In this document: positions 1 through 7,677 of the stretch, in pieces
Layout: every line of letters begins with the position of its first letter
Numbering within the stretch: position 1 is the first letter of the stretch
Source of the DNA: Bacteroidales bacterium UBA1208
GTDB lineage: Bacteria; Bacteroidota; Bacteroidia; Bacteroidales; P3
DNA: 22,854 nucleotides
Direction: 5' to 3'
Assembly (NCBI GenBank): GCA_002309955.1
Contig: DBXQ01000056.1
Location: 1-22,854 of the forward strand
Position numbers and translations under genes: made by a program
Notes under the pieces: generated by a model
What the model saw: the letters and a program-made list of their open reading frames with translations, nothing else
Databases searched by the model: none
What the model was told of the DNA's origin: nothing

Positions 1-545
1 TTGTAGTAGTTTTCGGGGTCTGTCGGGTCGTAGGAGTCATAAAGTGGATCCGAGCCTTGGTAGATGGGATATTTGATTATGATGTCGGGTACCTTATCCC
101 TGTTTATGTGGAATGTCTGCTCTTTCACCACCTGCAACTCTGGGACTCCGACGCTTGCCTTGTAGATGACCACAGTGACATCATGATCCCTGTCGAAATA
201 GTAAGTGAATTCGTTTATTTCTTGATTAAAATAATAGAGTGAGGCGGCTACCCCTTTTATGGTCACGGTTTTTGTGCTGTCTTCCCCTTTGAATAAAAAA
301 GGGCACCCATAAGCATACCAGTGAGCGATTGAATCGCATAAAAAAGGAAGTGAAAAGGCGTCGTTACTGGAGTGATGAGGATCAAATCCCCGGGTGGGTG
401 TTATCTTCTCAGGGCATGGTATTTCTTGATATAGGTAATTGGGGTTTGGGTAATCAACAATTGGTTGCCATTGCGCCGCAGCATCGTTCAAGGCTGCCGC
501 CATTGCTATTAGGGATAGTATTGTGTATAAATATTTGTTGTTCAT
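1..545 (-). CDS. Secreted protein of unknown function, 5' part only (truncated by window edge)
   Basis: An open frame begins at an ATG at 545 on the minus strand and stays open for about 181 codons to position 1, where the window cuts it. The N-terminus has a clear signal peptide: MNNKYLYTI, then a hydrophobic stretch, then DAAAQ, with likely cleavage between Ala24 and Gln25. The mature part is rich in Tyr, Pro and Asp and looks like an extracellular beta protein. I recognise no family. A Bacteroidota-type promoter lies at 802-831 on the same strand, giving a leader of about 250 nt. The neighbouring minus-strand operon ends in a terminator at 1004-1036, so this is a separate transcription unit. 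The C-terminus is outside the window, so a T9SS sorting domain or lipid anchor cannot be judged. Confidence 0.75.
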   Translation of the reverse strand, partial: MNNKYLYTILSLIAMAAALNDAAAQWQPIVDYPNPNYLYQEIPCPEKITPTRGFDPHHSSNDAFSLPFLCDSIAHWYAYGCPFLFKGEDSTKTVTIKGVAASLYYFNQEINEFTYYFDRDHDVTVVIYKASVGVPELQVVKEQTFHINRDKVPDIIIKYPIYQGSDPLYDSYDPTDPENYY

Positions 546-573
546 AATACATGGTTTTATGGTGAATTTTGAT

Positions 574-610
574 TTATTATTATGCTATGGGTTATTATTA
601 TGCTTATGGG
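574..610. repeat. 18/19-bp tandem duplication in the leader of the left-edge gene
   Basis: Two adjacent copies of TTATTATTATGCT(T)ATGGG are present: 574-591 (18 bp) and 592-610 (19 bp). They differ only by one inserted T. They lie between the promoter at 802-831 and the start codon at 545. No third copy is visible on either side. Confidence 0.85.
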
Positions 611-640
611 CATCCGATACGTAACTCATGGGGCAGGGTC

Positions 641-712
641 TTATTTATCACTGAACCGAAAATTATTTGATGAGGCACATCTTTCCCCTTGGTATTGTAA
701 TAGTTTTTTCAT
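641..712 (-). CDS. Possible short upstream ORF (23 codons)
   Basis: An ATG at 712 is followed by AAAAAACTA and opens a 23-codon frame (MKKLLQYQGERCASSNNFRF plus three residues) ending at a TAA at 641-643. The A-rich context and MKK start resemble genuine starts in this window. It lies in the leader between the promoter at 802-831 and the main gene at 545. It could be a leader peptide, the remnant of a gene, or chance. The longer open frame that includes it (from 1018) runs backwards across the promoter and is not credible. Confidence 0.25.
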   Translation of the reverse strand: MKKLLQYQGERCASSNNFRFSDK

Positions 713-801
713 TGTGTTTAAGTGGTATAATAAGTATAAGCTGTTGTAAATATGTGTTTTGTATGTAATGGATGCGTACGATTCTGTTTTATTTGTGTAT
801 G

Positions 802-831
802 CAAATATACATTTTTTTTCTATTCTCCAAA
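802..831 (-). promoter_or_regulatory. Bacteroidota-type promoter for the left-edge secreted protein
   Basis: On the minus strand TTTG (831-828) is followed after 18 bp by TATATTTG (809-802) and then C. This fits the -33 TTTG / -7 TAnnTTTG promoter described for Bacteroides sigma-ABfr. Transcription would begin near 795 and run toward the gene at 545. Confidence 0.65.
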
Positions 832-1003
832 CAATTTCTTTAATGAAGGTGAAAATGACGTGGAAGGAAATAAGAGGCGAACGCAGGGCTAAGGTTGAGT
901 TAGGAGGGTTCGATGGACGGGCTATTGGAAGGATTGTTTTGTACGAAAGGCCGTCGGAGGGCAGTTGTTTGATAGGGATTGGGATGAAGCAGTGGTGAAA
1001 AGA
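810..1003. other. Spacer with no recognised gene
   Basis: This is the sequence between the left promoter and the terminator of the minus-strand operon. Short open frames exist on both strands (for example a plus-strand ATG at 844 giving about 51 codons), but none has a promoter, a recognisable product or a convincing start. I see nothing supportable here. Confidence 0.5.
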
Positions 1004-1036
1004 CACCGCGCCGGCCACGGGAGGGTCGGCGCGGTG
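998..1036 (-). terminator. Rho-independent terminator ending the nine-gene minus-strand operon
   Basis: A perfect 10-bp inverted repeat, CACCGCGCCG (1004-1013) and CGGCGCGGTG (1027-1036), has inner pairing at 1015-1016/1024-1025 after one mismatch. On the minus strand it is followed by TCTTTT (1003-998). It sits 54 bp after the stop codon of the giant surface protein gene at 1091. Confidence 0.85.
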
Positions 1037-1090
1037 CTATGGTTGCGGGTAGGATGACGAGCGGAAGCGTACAGGTGTCGCTTCAGGCGG

Positions 1091-4000
1091 TTATCGAACC
1101 ACTATTTTGCGGGCTTTGTCGCCGTCGATTTGCAGCATGTAGATACCGGCAGCAGGGACATGGATTTGCTGGCAGTCGGAAGTGGCGGTGAGGGTAGAGA
1201 GGCGACGACCCATGATGTCGAAGAGGTTTACTTGTTTGCCTTCGGCTCCGAGGATGGTGATGTCAAGTCCTTGGGTTGTGATGGTGATATTGTCGGGCTG
1301 GGCTTCGTCAACACCTACTGCGTTGTAGAAGTAGGCTTGGAAGGTGACGTTGGCGTTGACGGTGATGGTGCGTTCTATTTGAGTGTTGCCGTCGCTCCAG
1401 CTGCGGAAAGCAAAGCCAGGGAAGGGTCGGGCGAGGAGAGTTGCTTCTTCGCCATAGTTGTAGATTCCCCCACCGTAGACGGCACCCATGTTGGGGTCGT
1501 TGGAGGTGGCGGTGACGGTGAAGGATTGCGGGGCAAAGATGGCAGTGTATGTGGCATCGGTCAACACCCTGACAATACGGGTGCTTTCGGTGTTTCCGTC
1601 ACTCCAATATTTGAAGACGTAGTGGGGGTAGGGGTTGGCGGTGATGGTTATTTGCTGGCCGGCGTGATAGGTGCCTGAGCCTAAGACAGTGCCCATGGAG
1701 TTGTCGTTGCTGTTGACGGTGATGTTGTATGTGGGATTGCTTTCAAAAATGGCAATGATGTTGCTGTCGCGTGTGACGGTGATTATACGGGGATTGGTAG
1801 TGTTGCCGTCGTTCCAGATGACGAAGTAGTTATGCTCTGTTGCAGTGGCGAGGATTGTAATCTGAGAGCCGTATTCGTAGAGGCCGGAGCCCGAGACAAT
1901 GCCTTGCAGGGTGTCGGAGCTGGTGGCTTGGATTGCGTATATGTTGGGGAGGAAGAGGGCGGTGAAAGCGGTGTCGGAGGTGATGACAACCGAACGGGGG
2001 TTTTGGGTGTTGCCGTCGCTCCAAGAGGAGAAATAATAGCCGTAGTTAGGCAGGGCGGTGAGGACGGCTGTGGAGCCGTAGGCTAAGGTGCCGGTACCGG
2101 TGACAGTGCCTCGGAGGCTGTCGACAGTTGTGGCGTAGACGAAATAGGAGTCGGTGACGAATTGGGCGGTAAGGATGGTGTCGGAAATGACTGTCAAGAC
2201 ACGCGGGTTGTCGGTAATGCCGTCGTTCCATTGAACAAAATGATAGTGGGCAGCGGGGATGGCTGTGAGTGTTACGGTAGTTTGGTAGTTATAGTTGCCG
2301 CCACCGGTGACGGTACCGGCAGCAGGTGAGTTGGTGTTGGCAATGACGGAGTAGGAGTTGAGGGCGAAGAGGGCTGTGAAACCTATGTCTTCGGTGACAA
2401 GAATGGTGCGCGGGTTGTCGGTGTTGCCGTCGTTCCATTGAACGAAGTGGTAGCCGTAGAAGGGAGTGGCGGTGATGATAGCGGGAGTGTTGTAGTTGTA
2501 TGTTCCGCTGCCGCTGACAGTGCCATAGGCTCCGTTGCCGCTAATGGCGGTGATGGTGTAGGAGTTGAGGGCAAATTGGGCAGTGTAGGTGGCATTGTTT
2601 GTCATGGTGATGAGGCGTGGGTTGGAGGTGTCGCCGTCGTTCCATTGAACGAAATGGTAGCCATAGTTTGCTTGAGCGGAGATGTTGACGGGTGTGTTGT
2701 GGGTGTAGGTGCCGCTACCGGAGACGGTACCCATGGTGTTGTTGTTGCTAAGCACGGTGAGGGTGTAGGTGTTGATGGCAAATTGGGCGGTGAGAGAGGT
2801 GTTGGCAGAGACGATGAACGAGCGGGGATTGTCGGTATTGCCGTCGCTCCATTGGACGAAATGATAGCCGTAGAAGGCTGAGGCGGAGAGGTTGGCAGTG
2901 GCGCCGTAGTTGTAGCTGCCACCGCCATAGGCTAAGCCCATGTTGGTGTCGTTGGAGGTGATGTCGACTGTGTAGGTGTTGGGGACAAAGATTGCTGTGA
3001 AACTGGTGTCGGAAGTGACTTGGAATATTCTTGGATTGGAGGTGTTGCCGTCGCTCCACTGAACGAAGTGATAGCCGTAGAAGGCTGTTGCACTCAGTTC
3101 GACGGAGGTGAGGTAGCTATAGCTGCCACCGCCGATGACGGATCCCATGGTGTTGTTGCTACTGGTGGCTGTGACGGCGTATATGTTGACGGCGAAGTTG
3201 GCGGTGAAGGTGGAGTCTTGCGAGACGAATACAGTACGTGGGTTGGTGGTGGAGCCGTCGTTCCAGAAGGTGAAATGATGGCCAGAGAATGGGGTGGCGG
3301 AGATGACTGCCAGATTTTGATAGTAATAGGTGCCACTGCCGGAGACGGTACCCATGGTGGGGTTGTTGTTAAGGACGGTGATGGTGGAATGGTTTGAGAG
3401 GAATATGGCTGTGAAGAGGGAGTCTTGGGTGGCAATGATGTAACGCGGGTTTTGTGTATTGCCGTCGCTCCAGCATTGGAAATGGTAGTCGGTGAAGGGG
3501 GTTGCGGTGAGTGTAGCGGTGGAGTTGTAGCTGTAGAGGCCGGTACCGGTAACGGTGCCTCGGGTGGAGTCGTTGCAGGTGACAGTGATGTAGGAGTTGT
3601 CGGAGACGAAGAATGCAGTGAAATTGGTGTCGGAGGTTATGTTGAGTGTGCGGGGATTGGAGGTGTTGCCGTCGTTCCAGCGGAGAAAATGGTAGTCGGT
3701 GTAGGCAAAGGCCTGTATGATGGCTGTGGAGCTTGAGCAGGAGGGTTGCTGAGTGACGGAAGCATTGCCCATTATGGGATTATTGACATTGAGTGTGAGT
3801 TGGTAGGGCGATGTTTCGGTGAGGTTGGAGAAGTTGTCCCAGTAGTCGGCCATGAAGTAGGATAGCAGGGATCCACAGGGCACATTGACTTGAGTGGAGG
3901 ATGTGGCCGAGGAAAAGGTGTTGGCAAAAATGACGGGCGGGATGCTACCCAGCATGGTGATGGTGGTGATGGGGGCAGTGTTGGCAAAGGCCCGGTTGCC

Positions 4001-5563
4001 GATGGTTGATATGGATTGGGGGAAAGTGAACTGGCCTCCAACCAAGGAGCAACCGTTGAATGCGTCGGCACCGATGGTGGCGAGTGATGGGTTGAAGGTT
4101 GGATTGGTGAGTCGGAAGCATCCCCCGAAAGCATTGTCTCCGATGGATGTGAGGGAGTCGCTGAGTGTGACAGTGGTGAGACGGATGCAGTTGCGGAAAG
4201 CAGAGTCGCCAATGGAAGGTGTGTGGCTACCCATGGTGACTTGGAACAAGCGGTCGCAGCCGTAGAATGCTTGGTCGGGTATGGGGGCTGATGAGAAACC
4301 GGTGTTGAAGAAGATGATGCTGTCGCAGTCGCGGAAGGCTCCGGTACCAACGGAATTCAGGTTGGCAGGGAATTGGAGAGTGGAGTTGATGCGTGAGCAT
4401 CCCTGGAAGGCATAGTCGCCGATGGAGGTGAGGGAGTTGGGGAGGAGCAGTTGGTTGGATATGTTGCGGCAATAGGAGAAGCTGTGGTTGCCGATGGATT
4501 GGAGCGTTTGCGGCAATGTGAGGCTGGTGAGGTTGTTCATGCCGAAGAAGGCGTAGGAGGGGATGCGCAGGACGCTGTTGCCGATTAGTAGTGAATTGAG
4601 TTGTGTGAAGGGTTGGAAACCATAGGATGGTGAGTTGCCTGTGGGTGAGCAGAAAGAGGCATCGGAGCAGTTGCGGGCGTTGTAATGCAGGTAAACGACT
4701 CCATTGCAACCGGCAAAGGCATGGGTGTCGATGGTAGTGAGGTTGAGTCCGATTGTTACTGAGTCAAGGTTTGTTGCATTCATGAAGGAGTATGAATGAA
4801 TGGCTTGAACGCTGTCGCCAATGACAAGTGTTTGCAATGAGTTGACAGGGAGGGATGACTGGTGGCCACTGCTGGTCATGTAGCTGCATACAGCATTTGA
4901 GGCGTTGTAGTGTATGTAGTGCACGTTGTTGCATCCGGCAAAGACGTTGTAGGATATTTGTGTCAGGGATTTGCCGATGCCGATGGTGTCGAGGGCGTTG
5001 CAGTTGCTGAATGCCCAGTTGCCCAAGATGGTGACTGAGTTGGGGATGTTGATGGATTGGAGAGAAGAACAACCTTCGAATGCAACGTTTCCGATGATTG
5101 AGATGTTGTCGCCAAGAAGGGCGGTCTGGATACTGGTGCAACCTTGGAATGCTCCAACCCCGATGGTGATTACGGAGTTGGGAATGGTTACGGAAGTGAG
5201 ACCACTACAGTGGTTGAAAGCACCGTCGCTAATGACAGTGATGGAAGTTGGGATGGTTACAGAGGTGAGTCCGGTGCAGGAATGGAAAGCATTGGCACCG
5301 ATGGAGATGATGCGGTAGGTGTTGGAGCCATAGACAACAGTGGCGGGGATGGTCATGTCGCCTGTGGGTTTGGTGTAGTTATAGTAGTAGTTGTTATTGT
5401 TGAGACGAGGGTAAGTGATGGTTGCAGTTGAGTCGGAAAGGATGTTATAGTAGATGCGCTGCCCGGAACTGCACACAGCAGAGAAATCAAAGGCTTGTGC
5501 GCTAAGGTTGAATGCTGTAAGGAACAGCATAAGAATGGTTTTGAATATGGTGCTTCTCTTCAT
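1091..5563 (-). CDS. Giant T9SS-exported surface protein: BspA-type LRRs, twelve InlB-B-like repeats, C-terminal sorting domain
   Basis: This is a predicted surface adhesin-like protein of 1490 residues. A signal peptide spans about residues 1-24. Residues 75-575 carry BspA-type (LRR_5) leucine-rich repeats with recurring units such as LTSVTIPNSV and IGxxAFxGC. Residues 587-1412 hold twelve repeats of about 69 residues, each with the signature (Y/H)HFxxWxDGNTxNPR and an ending like TAxF; these resemble the divergent InlB B-repeat (Listeria-Bacteroides repeat) family. Residues 1416-1490 are a type A T9SS C-terminal domain with LFDIMGRRL and PAAGIYMLQIDGDKARKIVVR-like motifs. Known for these families: export by T9SS with removal of the CTD, and surface attachment in several species. 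LRR_5 domains often bind host proteins or other bacteria, but the ligand here is unknown. It is the last gene of the operon, 30 bp after the Fn3 lipoprotein gene. Confidence 0.92.
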   Translation of the reverse strand: MKRSTIFKTILMLFLTAFNLSAQAFDFSAVCSSGQRIYYNILSDSTATITYPRLNNNNYYYNYTKPTGDMTIPATVVYGSNTYRIISIGANAFHSCTGLTSVTIPTSITVISDGAFNHCSGLTSVTIPNSVITIGVGAFQGCTSIQTALLGDNISIIGNVAFEGCSSLQSINIPNSVTILGNWAFSNCNALDTIGIGKSLTQISYNVFAGCNNVHYIHYNASNAVCSYMTSSGHQSSLPVNSLQTLVIGDSVQAIHSYSFMNATNLDSVTIGLNLTTIDTHAFAGCNGVVYLHYNARNCSDASFCSPTGNSPSYGFQPFTQLNSLLIGNSVLRIPSYAFFGMNNLTSLTLPQTLQSIGNHSFSYCRNISNQLLLPNSLTSIGDYAFQGCSRINSTLQFPANLNSVGTGAFRDCDSIIFFNTGFSSAPIPDQAFYGCDRLFQVTMGSHTPSIGDSAFRNCIRLTTVTLSDSLTSIGDNAFGGCFRLTNPTFNPSLATIGADAFNGCSLVGGQFTFPQSISTIGNRAFANTAPITTITMLGSIPPVIFANTFSSATSSTQVNVPCGSLLSYFMADYWDNFSNLTETSPYQLTLNVNNPIMGNASVTQQPSCSSSTAIIQAFAYTDYHFLRWNDGNTSNPRTLNITSDTNFTAFFVSDNSYITVTCNDSTRGTVTGTGLYSYNSTATLTATPFTDYHFQCWSDGNTQNPRYIIATQDSLFTAIFLSNHSTITVLNNNPTMGTVSGSGTYYYQNLAVISATPFSGHHFTFWNDGSTTNPRTVFVSQDSTFTANFAVNIYAVTATSSNNTMGSVIGGGSYSYLTSVELSATAFYGYHFVQWSDGNTSNPRIFQVTSDTSFTAIFVPNTYTVDITSNDTNMGLAYGGGSYNYGATANLSASAFYGYHFVQWSDGNTDNPRSFIVSANTSLTAQFAINTYTLTVLSNNNTMGTVSGSGTYTHNTPVNISAQANYGYHFVQWNDGDTSNPRLITMTNNATYTAQFALNSYTITAISGNGAYGTVSGSGTYNYNTPAIITATPFYGYHFVQWNDGNTDNPRTILVTEDIGFTALFALNSYSVIANTNSPAAGTVTGGGNYNYQTTVTLTAIPAAHYHFVQWNDGITDNPRVLTVISDTILTAQFVTDSYFVYATTVDSLRGTVTGTGTLAYGSTAVLTALPNYGYYFSSWSDGNTQNPRSVVITSDTAFTALFLPNIYAIQATSSDTLQGIVSGSGLYEYGSQITILATATEHNYFVIWNDGNTTNPRIITVTRDSNIIAIFESNPTYNITVNSNDNSMGTVLGSGTYHAGQQITITANPYPHYVFKYWSDGNTESTRIVRVLTDATYTAIFAPQSFTVTATSNDPNMGAVYGGGIYNYGEEATLLARPFPGFAFRSWSDGNTQIERTITVNANVTFQAYFYNAVGVDEAQPDNITITTQGLDITILGAEGKQVNLFDIMGRRLSTLTATSDCQQIHVPAAGIYMLQIDGDKARKIVVR
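1328..3805 (-). repeat. Twelve in-frame tandem repeats of about 207 bp (InlB-B-like)
   Basis: This coding repeat array lies inside the giant surface protein gene and corresponds to its residues 587-1412. Twelve W(N/S)DG cores can be counted, spaced about 69 codons apart. Units 4-8 share the core YHFVQW and nearly the same DNA around it (for example CCATTGAACGAA at several sites on the plus strand). Units 1, 3 and 9-12 have diverged, with cores such as FTFW, FSSW, FVIW, FKYW and FRSW. This pattern suggests recent duplication or gene conversion in the middle of the array. Confidence 0.9.
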
Positions 5564-5593
5564 TGTGATTGTTCTTATCGAGTGGTTGCAGTA

Positions 5594-6847
5594 TTAATGG
5601 GTGACAAAGATAAATTGTTCGCCGTAAGAGGTGCCGATTACGTTGGTGGCATAGGCGCGATAATAGTAGGTGGTGCCGGAGGTAAGGTTGGAGAGGTGGC
5701 TGACAAATTGGCCAGTGCCTGCACCGTCGTAGGTATGGTTGTCGGAGAGGGTAGGCAGGGGGGAGGTGCTGAAGCATATTCCCCTTTGGAGAATAGGGAA
5801 GTCGCCGTCGTTGAGTACATTGCCACCAGATACAGCACTTTGGCTTGTGATTTCAGTAACGGTGGTTGTAGTAACAGTGGGCATTCCGTTGAGGGTGGTG
5901 AATGAGGAGGTTTCGCCGTAAGCTATGCCGGAGGAGTTGCGAGCGTATGCCCTGAGGTAGTATTGGGTGTTGGGTTGAAGGTTTGTGATTTGGGTTTCGA
6001 AATCGCCGATACCTGTTCCCAGATTACGGTGGAGATTGTCGATGGTTGGATTGGGTGTGATGCTCCAGCAGATGCCTCGGTCGGTGATGGGGAAACCACC
6101 GTCGGAGATAAAACTACCAGTGCAGGTGGCTTGGGTGGATTTGATGTTGGTAATGGCGGTAGAACCTACGGTGGGCAGTCCATCAAGTGTTTTGAATGCA
6201 ATTTGTTCGCCGTAACCGATGCCAATGCTGTTGCGGGCATAGGAACGAACGTAGTATGTGGTATTGGGGGAGAGTTGGAGGGTGGTTTCAAGGGTTCCGT
6301 TGTTGTTTGCAACAACGGCTTTATGGTTTTCGATGGTGGGGTATTGAATAATATCATAGACGAAACCACATTCGATAATGGCAGAATTGCCGTCTTCGAT
6401 TATGTTGCCATGGAGTAGTGCGGAGTTTGTGGTTATGTTGGTGGCATTGCGAGTGGTTAGTATTGGTGTTGAGGGACCTTTGATTTTAATGATACCGAAA
6501 TCGTAGGTTTCAAGGCCGGGAGCGATATGGTCTAAATAGAGGTTTTGGCTTTTGTAGAGGGAATCGGGTTGAATGGCTATAAAGTAGCCGTCTTTGATTT
6601 GTTGGACACTAAGGTCGATGGAGAAGGCTCCATCGTTGTCGGAATAGATGGTTTCGTGTACTCTGGCCCCATTGGTGGAGACTATTTTTATGTTTTGAAG
6701 GGGTTGGAGAGTACGCATGTCTTGTAGAACTCCGTGGTAGTGGGTGGTAATAAAAATGCCTTCTTTCTTCAGGTCTTTGACACATGATTGCATGGTCAAG
6801 GACAGAAGGAATGAGACAAGAATCGTAACTATAATGTTTTTACGCAT
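5594..6847 (-). CDS. Surface lipoprotein with carboxypeptidase-regulatory-like domain and three Fn3-like repeats
   Basis: This is a 417-residue predicted lipoprotein. The N-terminus has a hydrophobic stretch ending in LTMQSC, so lipidation at Cys22 is likely, although the lipobox is not a perfect match. Residues 38-95 resemble a carboxypeptidase-regulatory-like beta-sandwich (LQPLQNIKIV, then YSDNDGAFSIDL). Three Fn3-like repeats of about 96-98 residues follow at roughly 127-223, 224-321 and 322-417. Each has GxxxxDGxxPIxxRGICxS in the middle and TTYYxRAYAxNxxGxxYGE at the end. Such repeats are common in Bacteroidota extracellular proteins and probably act as spacers or binding modules. The gene lies 4 bp after the PGWGQ-motif protein gene and 30 bp before the giant surface protein gene, so a shared surface role is plausible. 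The binding partner is unknown. Confidence 0.85.
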   Translation of the reverse strand: MRKNIIVTILVSFLLSLTMQSCVKDLKKEGIFITTHYHGVLQDMRTLQPLQNIKIVSTNGARVHETIYSDNDGAFSIDLSVQQIKDGYFIAIQPDSLYKSQNLYLDHIAPGLETYDFGIIKIKGPSTPILTTRNATNITTNSALLHGNIIEDGNSAIIECGFVYDIIQYPTIENHKAVVANNNGTLETTLQLSPNTTYYVRSYARNSIGIGYGEQIAFKTLDGLPTVGSTAITNIKSTQATCTGSFISDGGFPITDRGICWSITPNPTIDNLHRNLGTGIGDFETQITNLQPNTQYYLRAYARNSSGIAYGETSSFTTLNGMPTVTTTTVTEITSQSAVSGGNVLNDGDFPILQRGICFSTSPLPTLSDNHTYDGAGTGQFVSHLSNLTSGTTYYYRAYATNVIGTSYGEQFIFVTH

Positions 6848-6851
6848 GGGA

Positions 6852-7670
6852 TTAGAATCTAAGGGTTAAACCGACAGTGGGAGCCAAGGATTGTGGTGTG
6901 GCAATGATGGATGGTTCGAAGGAGAGATCGTAAGGACTTTTGGGTTGGGCAGTAATGGCACGAATGATATTGAAGACATAAAGAGTACCGGCCATTCCCC
7001 ATGAGATGTAGGAGAGGGATTGCATGGTATTGTATTTCTGGCTGGCGTTTGCGAAATCGTTGATGGAAACATTCTCGGAACGCATGATTTTGAGTTGGTC
7101 TTGCGCCACTCGGTAGCTTATGATACCGCCACTTACAAAAGCGGCTTCACCTATGAGGGTGAAGATGCCTTCGGTGACGTGGTCTTTGCTCATTTGACCC
7201 CATCCGGGGATGACTATTGATTTGGCCAAAGAGACAAGGTTCTCGGCTGTGGAGGTGAGGCCTAAGCGATCCCAAACGGGTTCGACATTGCTCATGGACG
7301 CCACTTGGCAGAGTACGTAAACCCACCATTTGCCATTGGTGAGTTGTGTGGAGTATAGTCCGACACGGTTGACGGGAACATCGTATTGTTTGGATATTGT
7401 TTGATAGTCGGTTCCTGCGAGTAGGGCTTCGCTAACCTTTTGGGCATCGAAAGGCTGCCCTAAACGGTTAGCGGTGCTTTGGAAGACGCGTACCATTGCT
7501 TGGGCCAAAGCAATGTTGACGGTAGTACCTTCGCCAGACTCGCGGACGTAGATATATGTTTCATTGCCGGGTTTGGGTAGTTCTCGCATCCAAGCTGGTT
7601 CTCGTTTGGCTTGGCATTGGAAGATGGTGGCTAACAGAAGTAGGAAAAGAATGTGATGTTTCATTTTCAT
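6852..7670 (-). CDS. Exported membrane protein with PGWGQ motif (DUF5683-like)
   Basis: The product has 272 residues when started at the ATG at 7670. An upstream in-frame GTG at 7688 would overlap the preceding gene and add six residues before the signal sequence, so I prefer 7670. The N-terminus, MKMKHHILFLLLLATIFQCQA, is a signal peptide or anchor. Residues 25-130 form a soluble domain (WMRELPKP, ALAQAMVRVF, WWVYVLCQVA) with a loose likeness to LPP20-type domains. Residues 150-190 contain SIVIPGWGQMSKDH followed by a hydrophobic stretch, and another hydrophobic segment lies near 215-235; this resembles DUF5683-type envelope proteins. No catalytic motif is visible. It lies 4 bp upstream of the Fn3 lipoprotein gene. 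The function is unknown, and the family assignment is tentative. Confidence 0.75.
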   Translation of the reverse strand: MKMKHHILFLLLLATIFQCQAKREPAWMRELPKPGNETYIYVRESGEGTTVNIALAQAMVRVFQSTANRLGQPFDAQKVSEALLAGTDYQTISKQYDVPVNRVGLYSTQLTNGKWWVYVLCQVASMSNVEPVWDRLGLTSTAENLVSLAKSIVIPGWGQMSKDHVTEGIFTLIGEAAFVSGGIISYRVAQDQLKIMRSENVSINDFANASQKYNTMQSLSYISWGMAGTLYVFNIIRAITAQPKSPYDLSFEPSIIATPQSLAPTVGLTLRF

Positions 7671-7677
7671 CGGGTAA

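Noticed and set aside
759..998. 79-codon open frame on the plus strand
   Set aside because: It overlaps the minus-strand promoter at 802-831, has no promoter of its own, and gives no recognisable product.
641..1018. 125-codon open frame on the minus strand in the left spacer
   Set aside because: It begins inside the terminator hairpin of the preceding operon, runs across a promoter, and its N-terminal part has no protein-like features. Only the last 23 codons (from 712) are kept as a weak candidate.
1130..3736. Several Gly/Val-rich plus-strand open frames opposite the giant surface protein gene
   Set aside because: They are antisense reflections of the tandem repeats; the minus-strand frame carries the signal peptide, domains and sorting signal.
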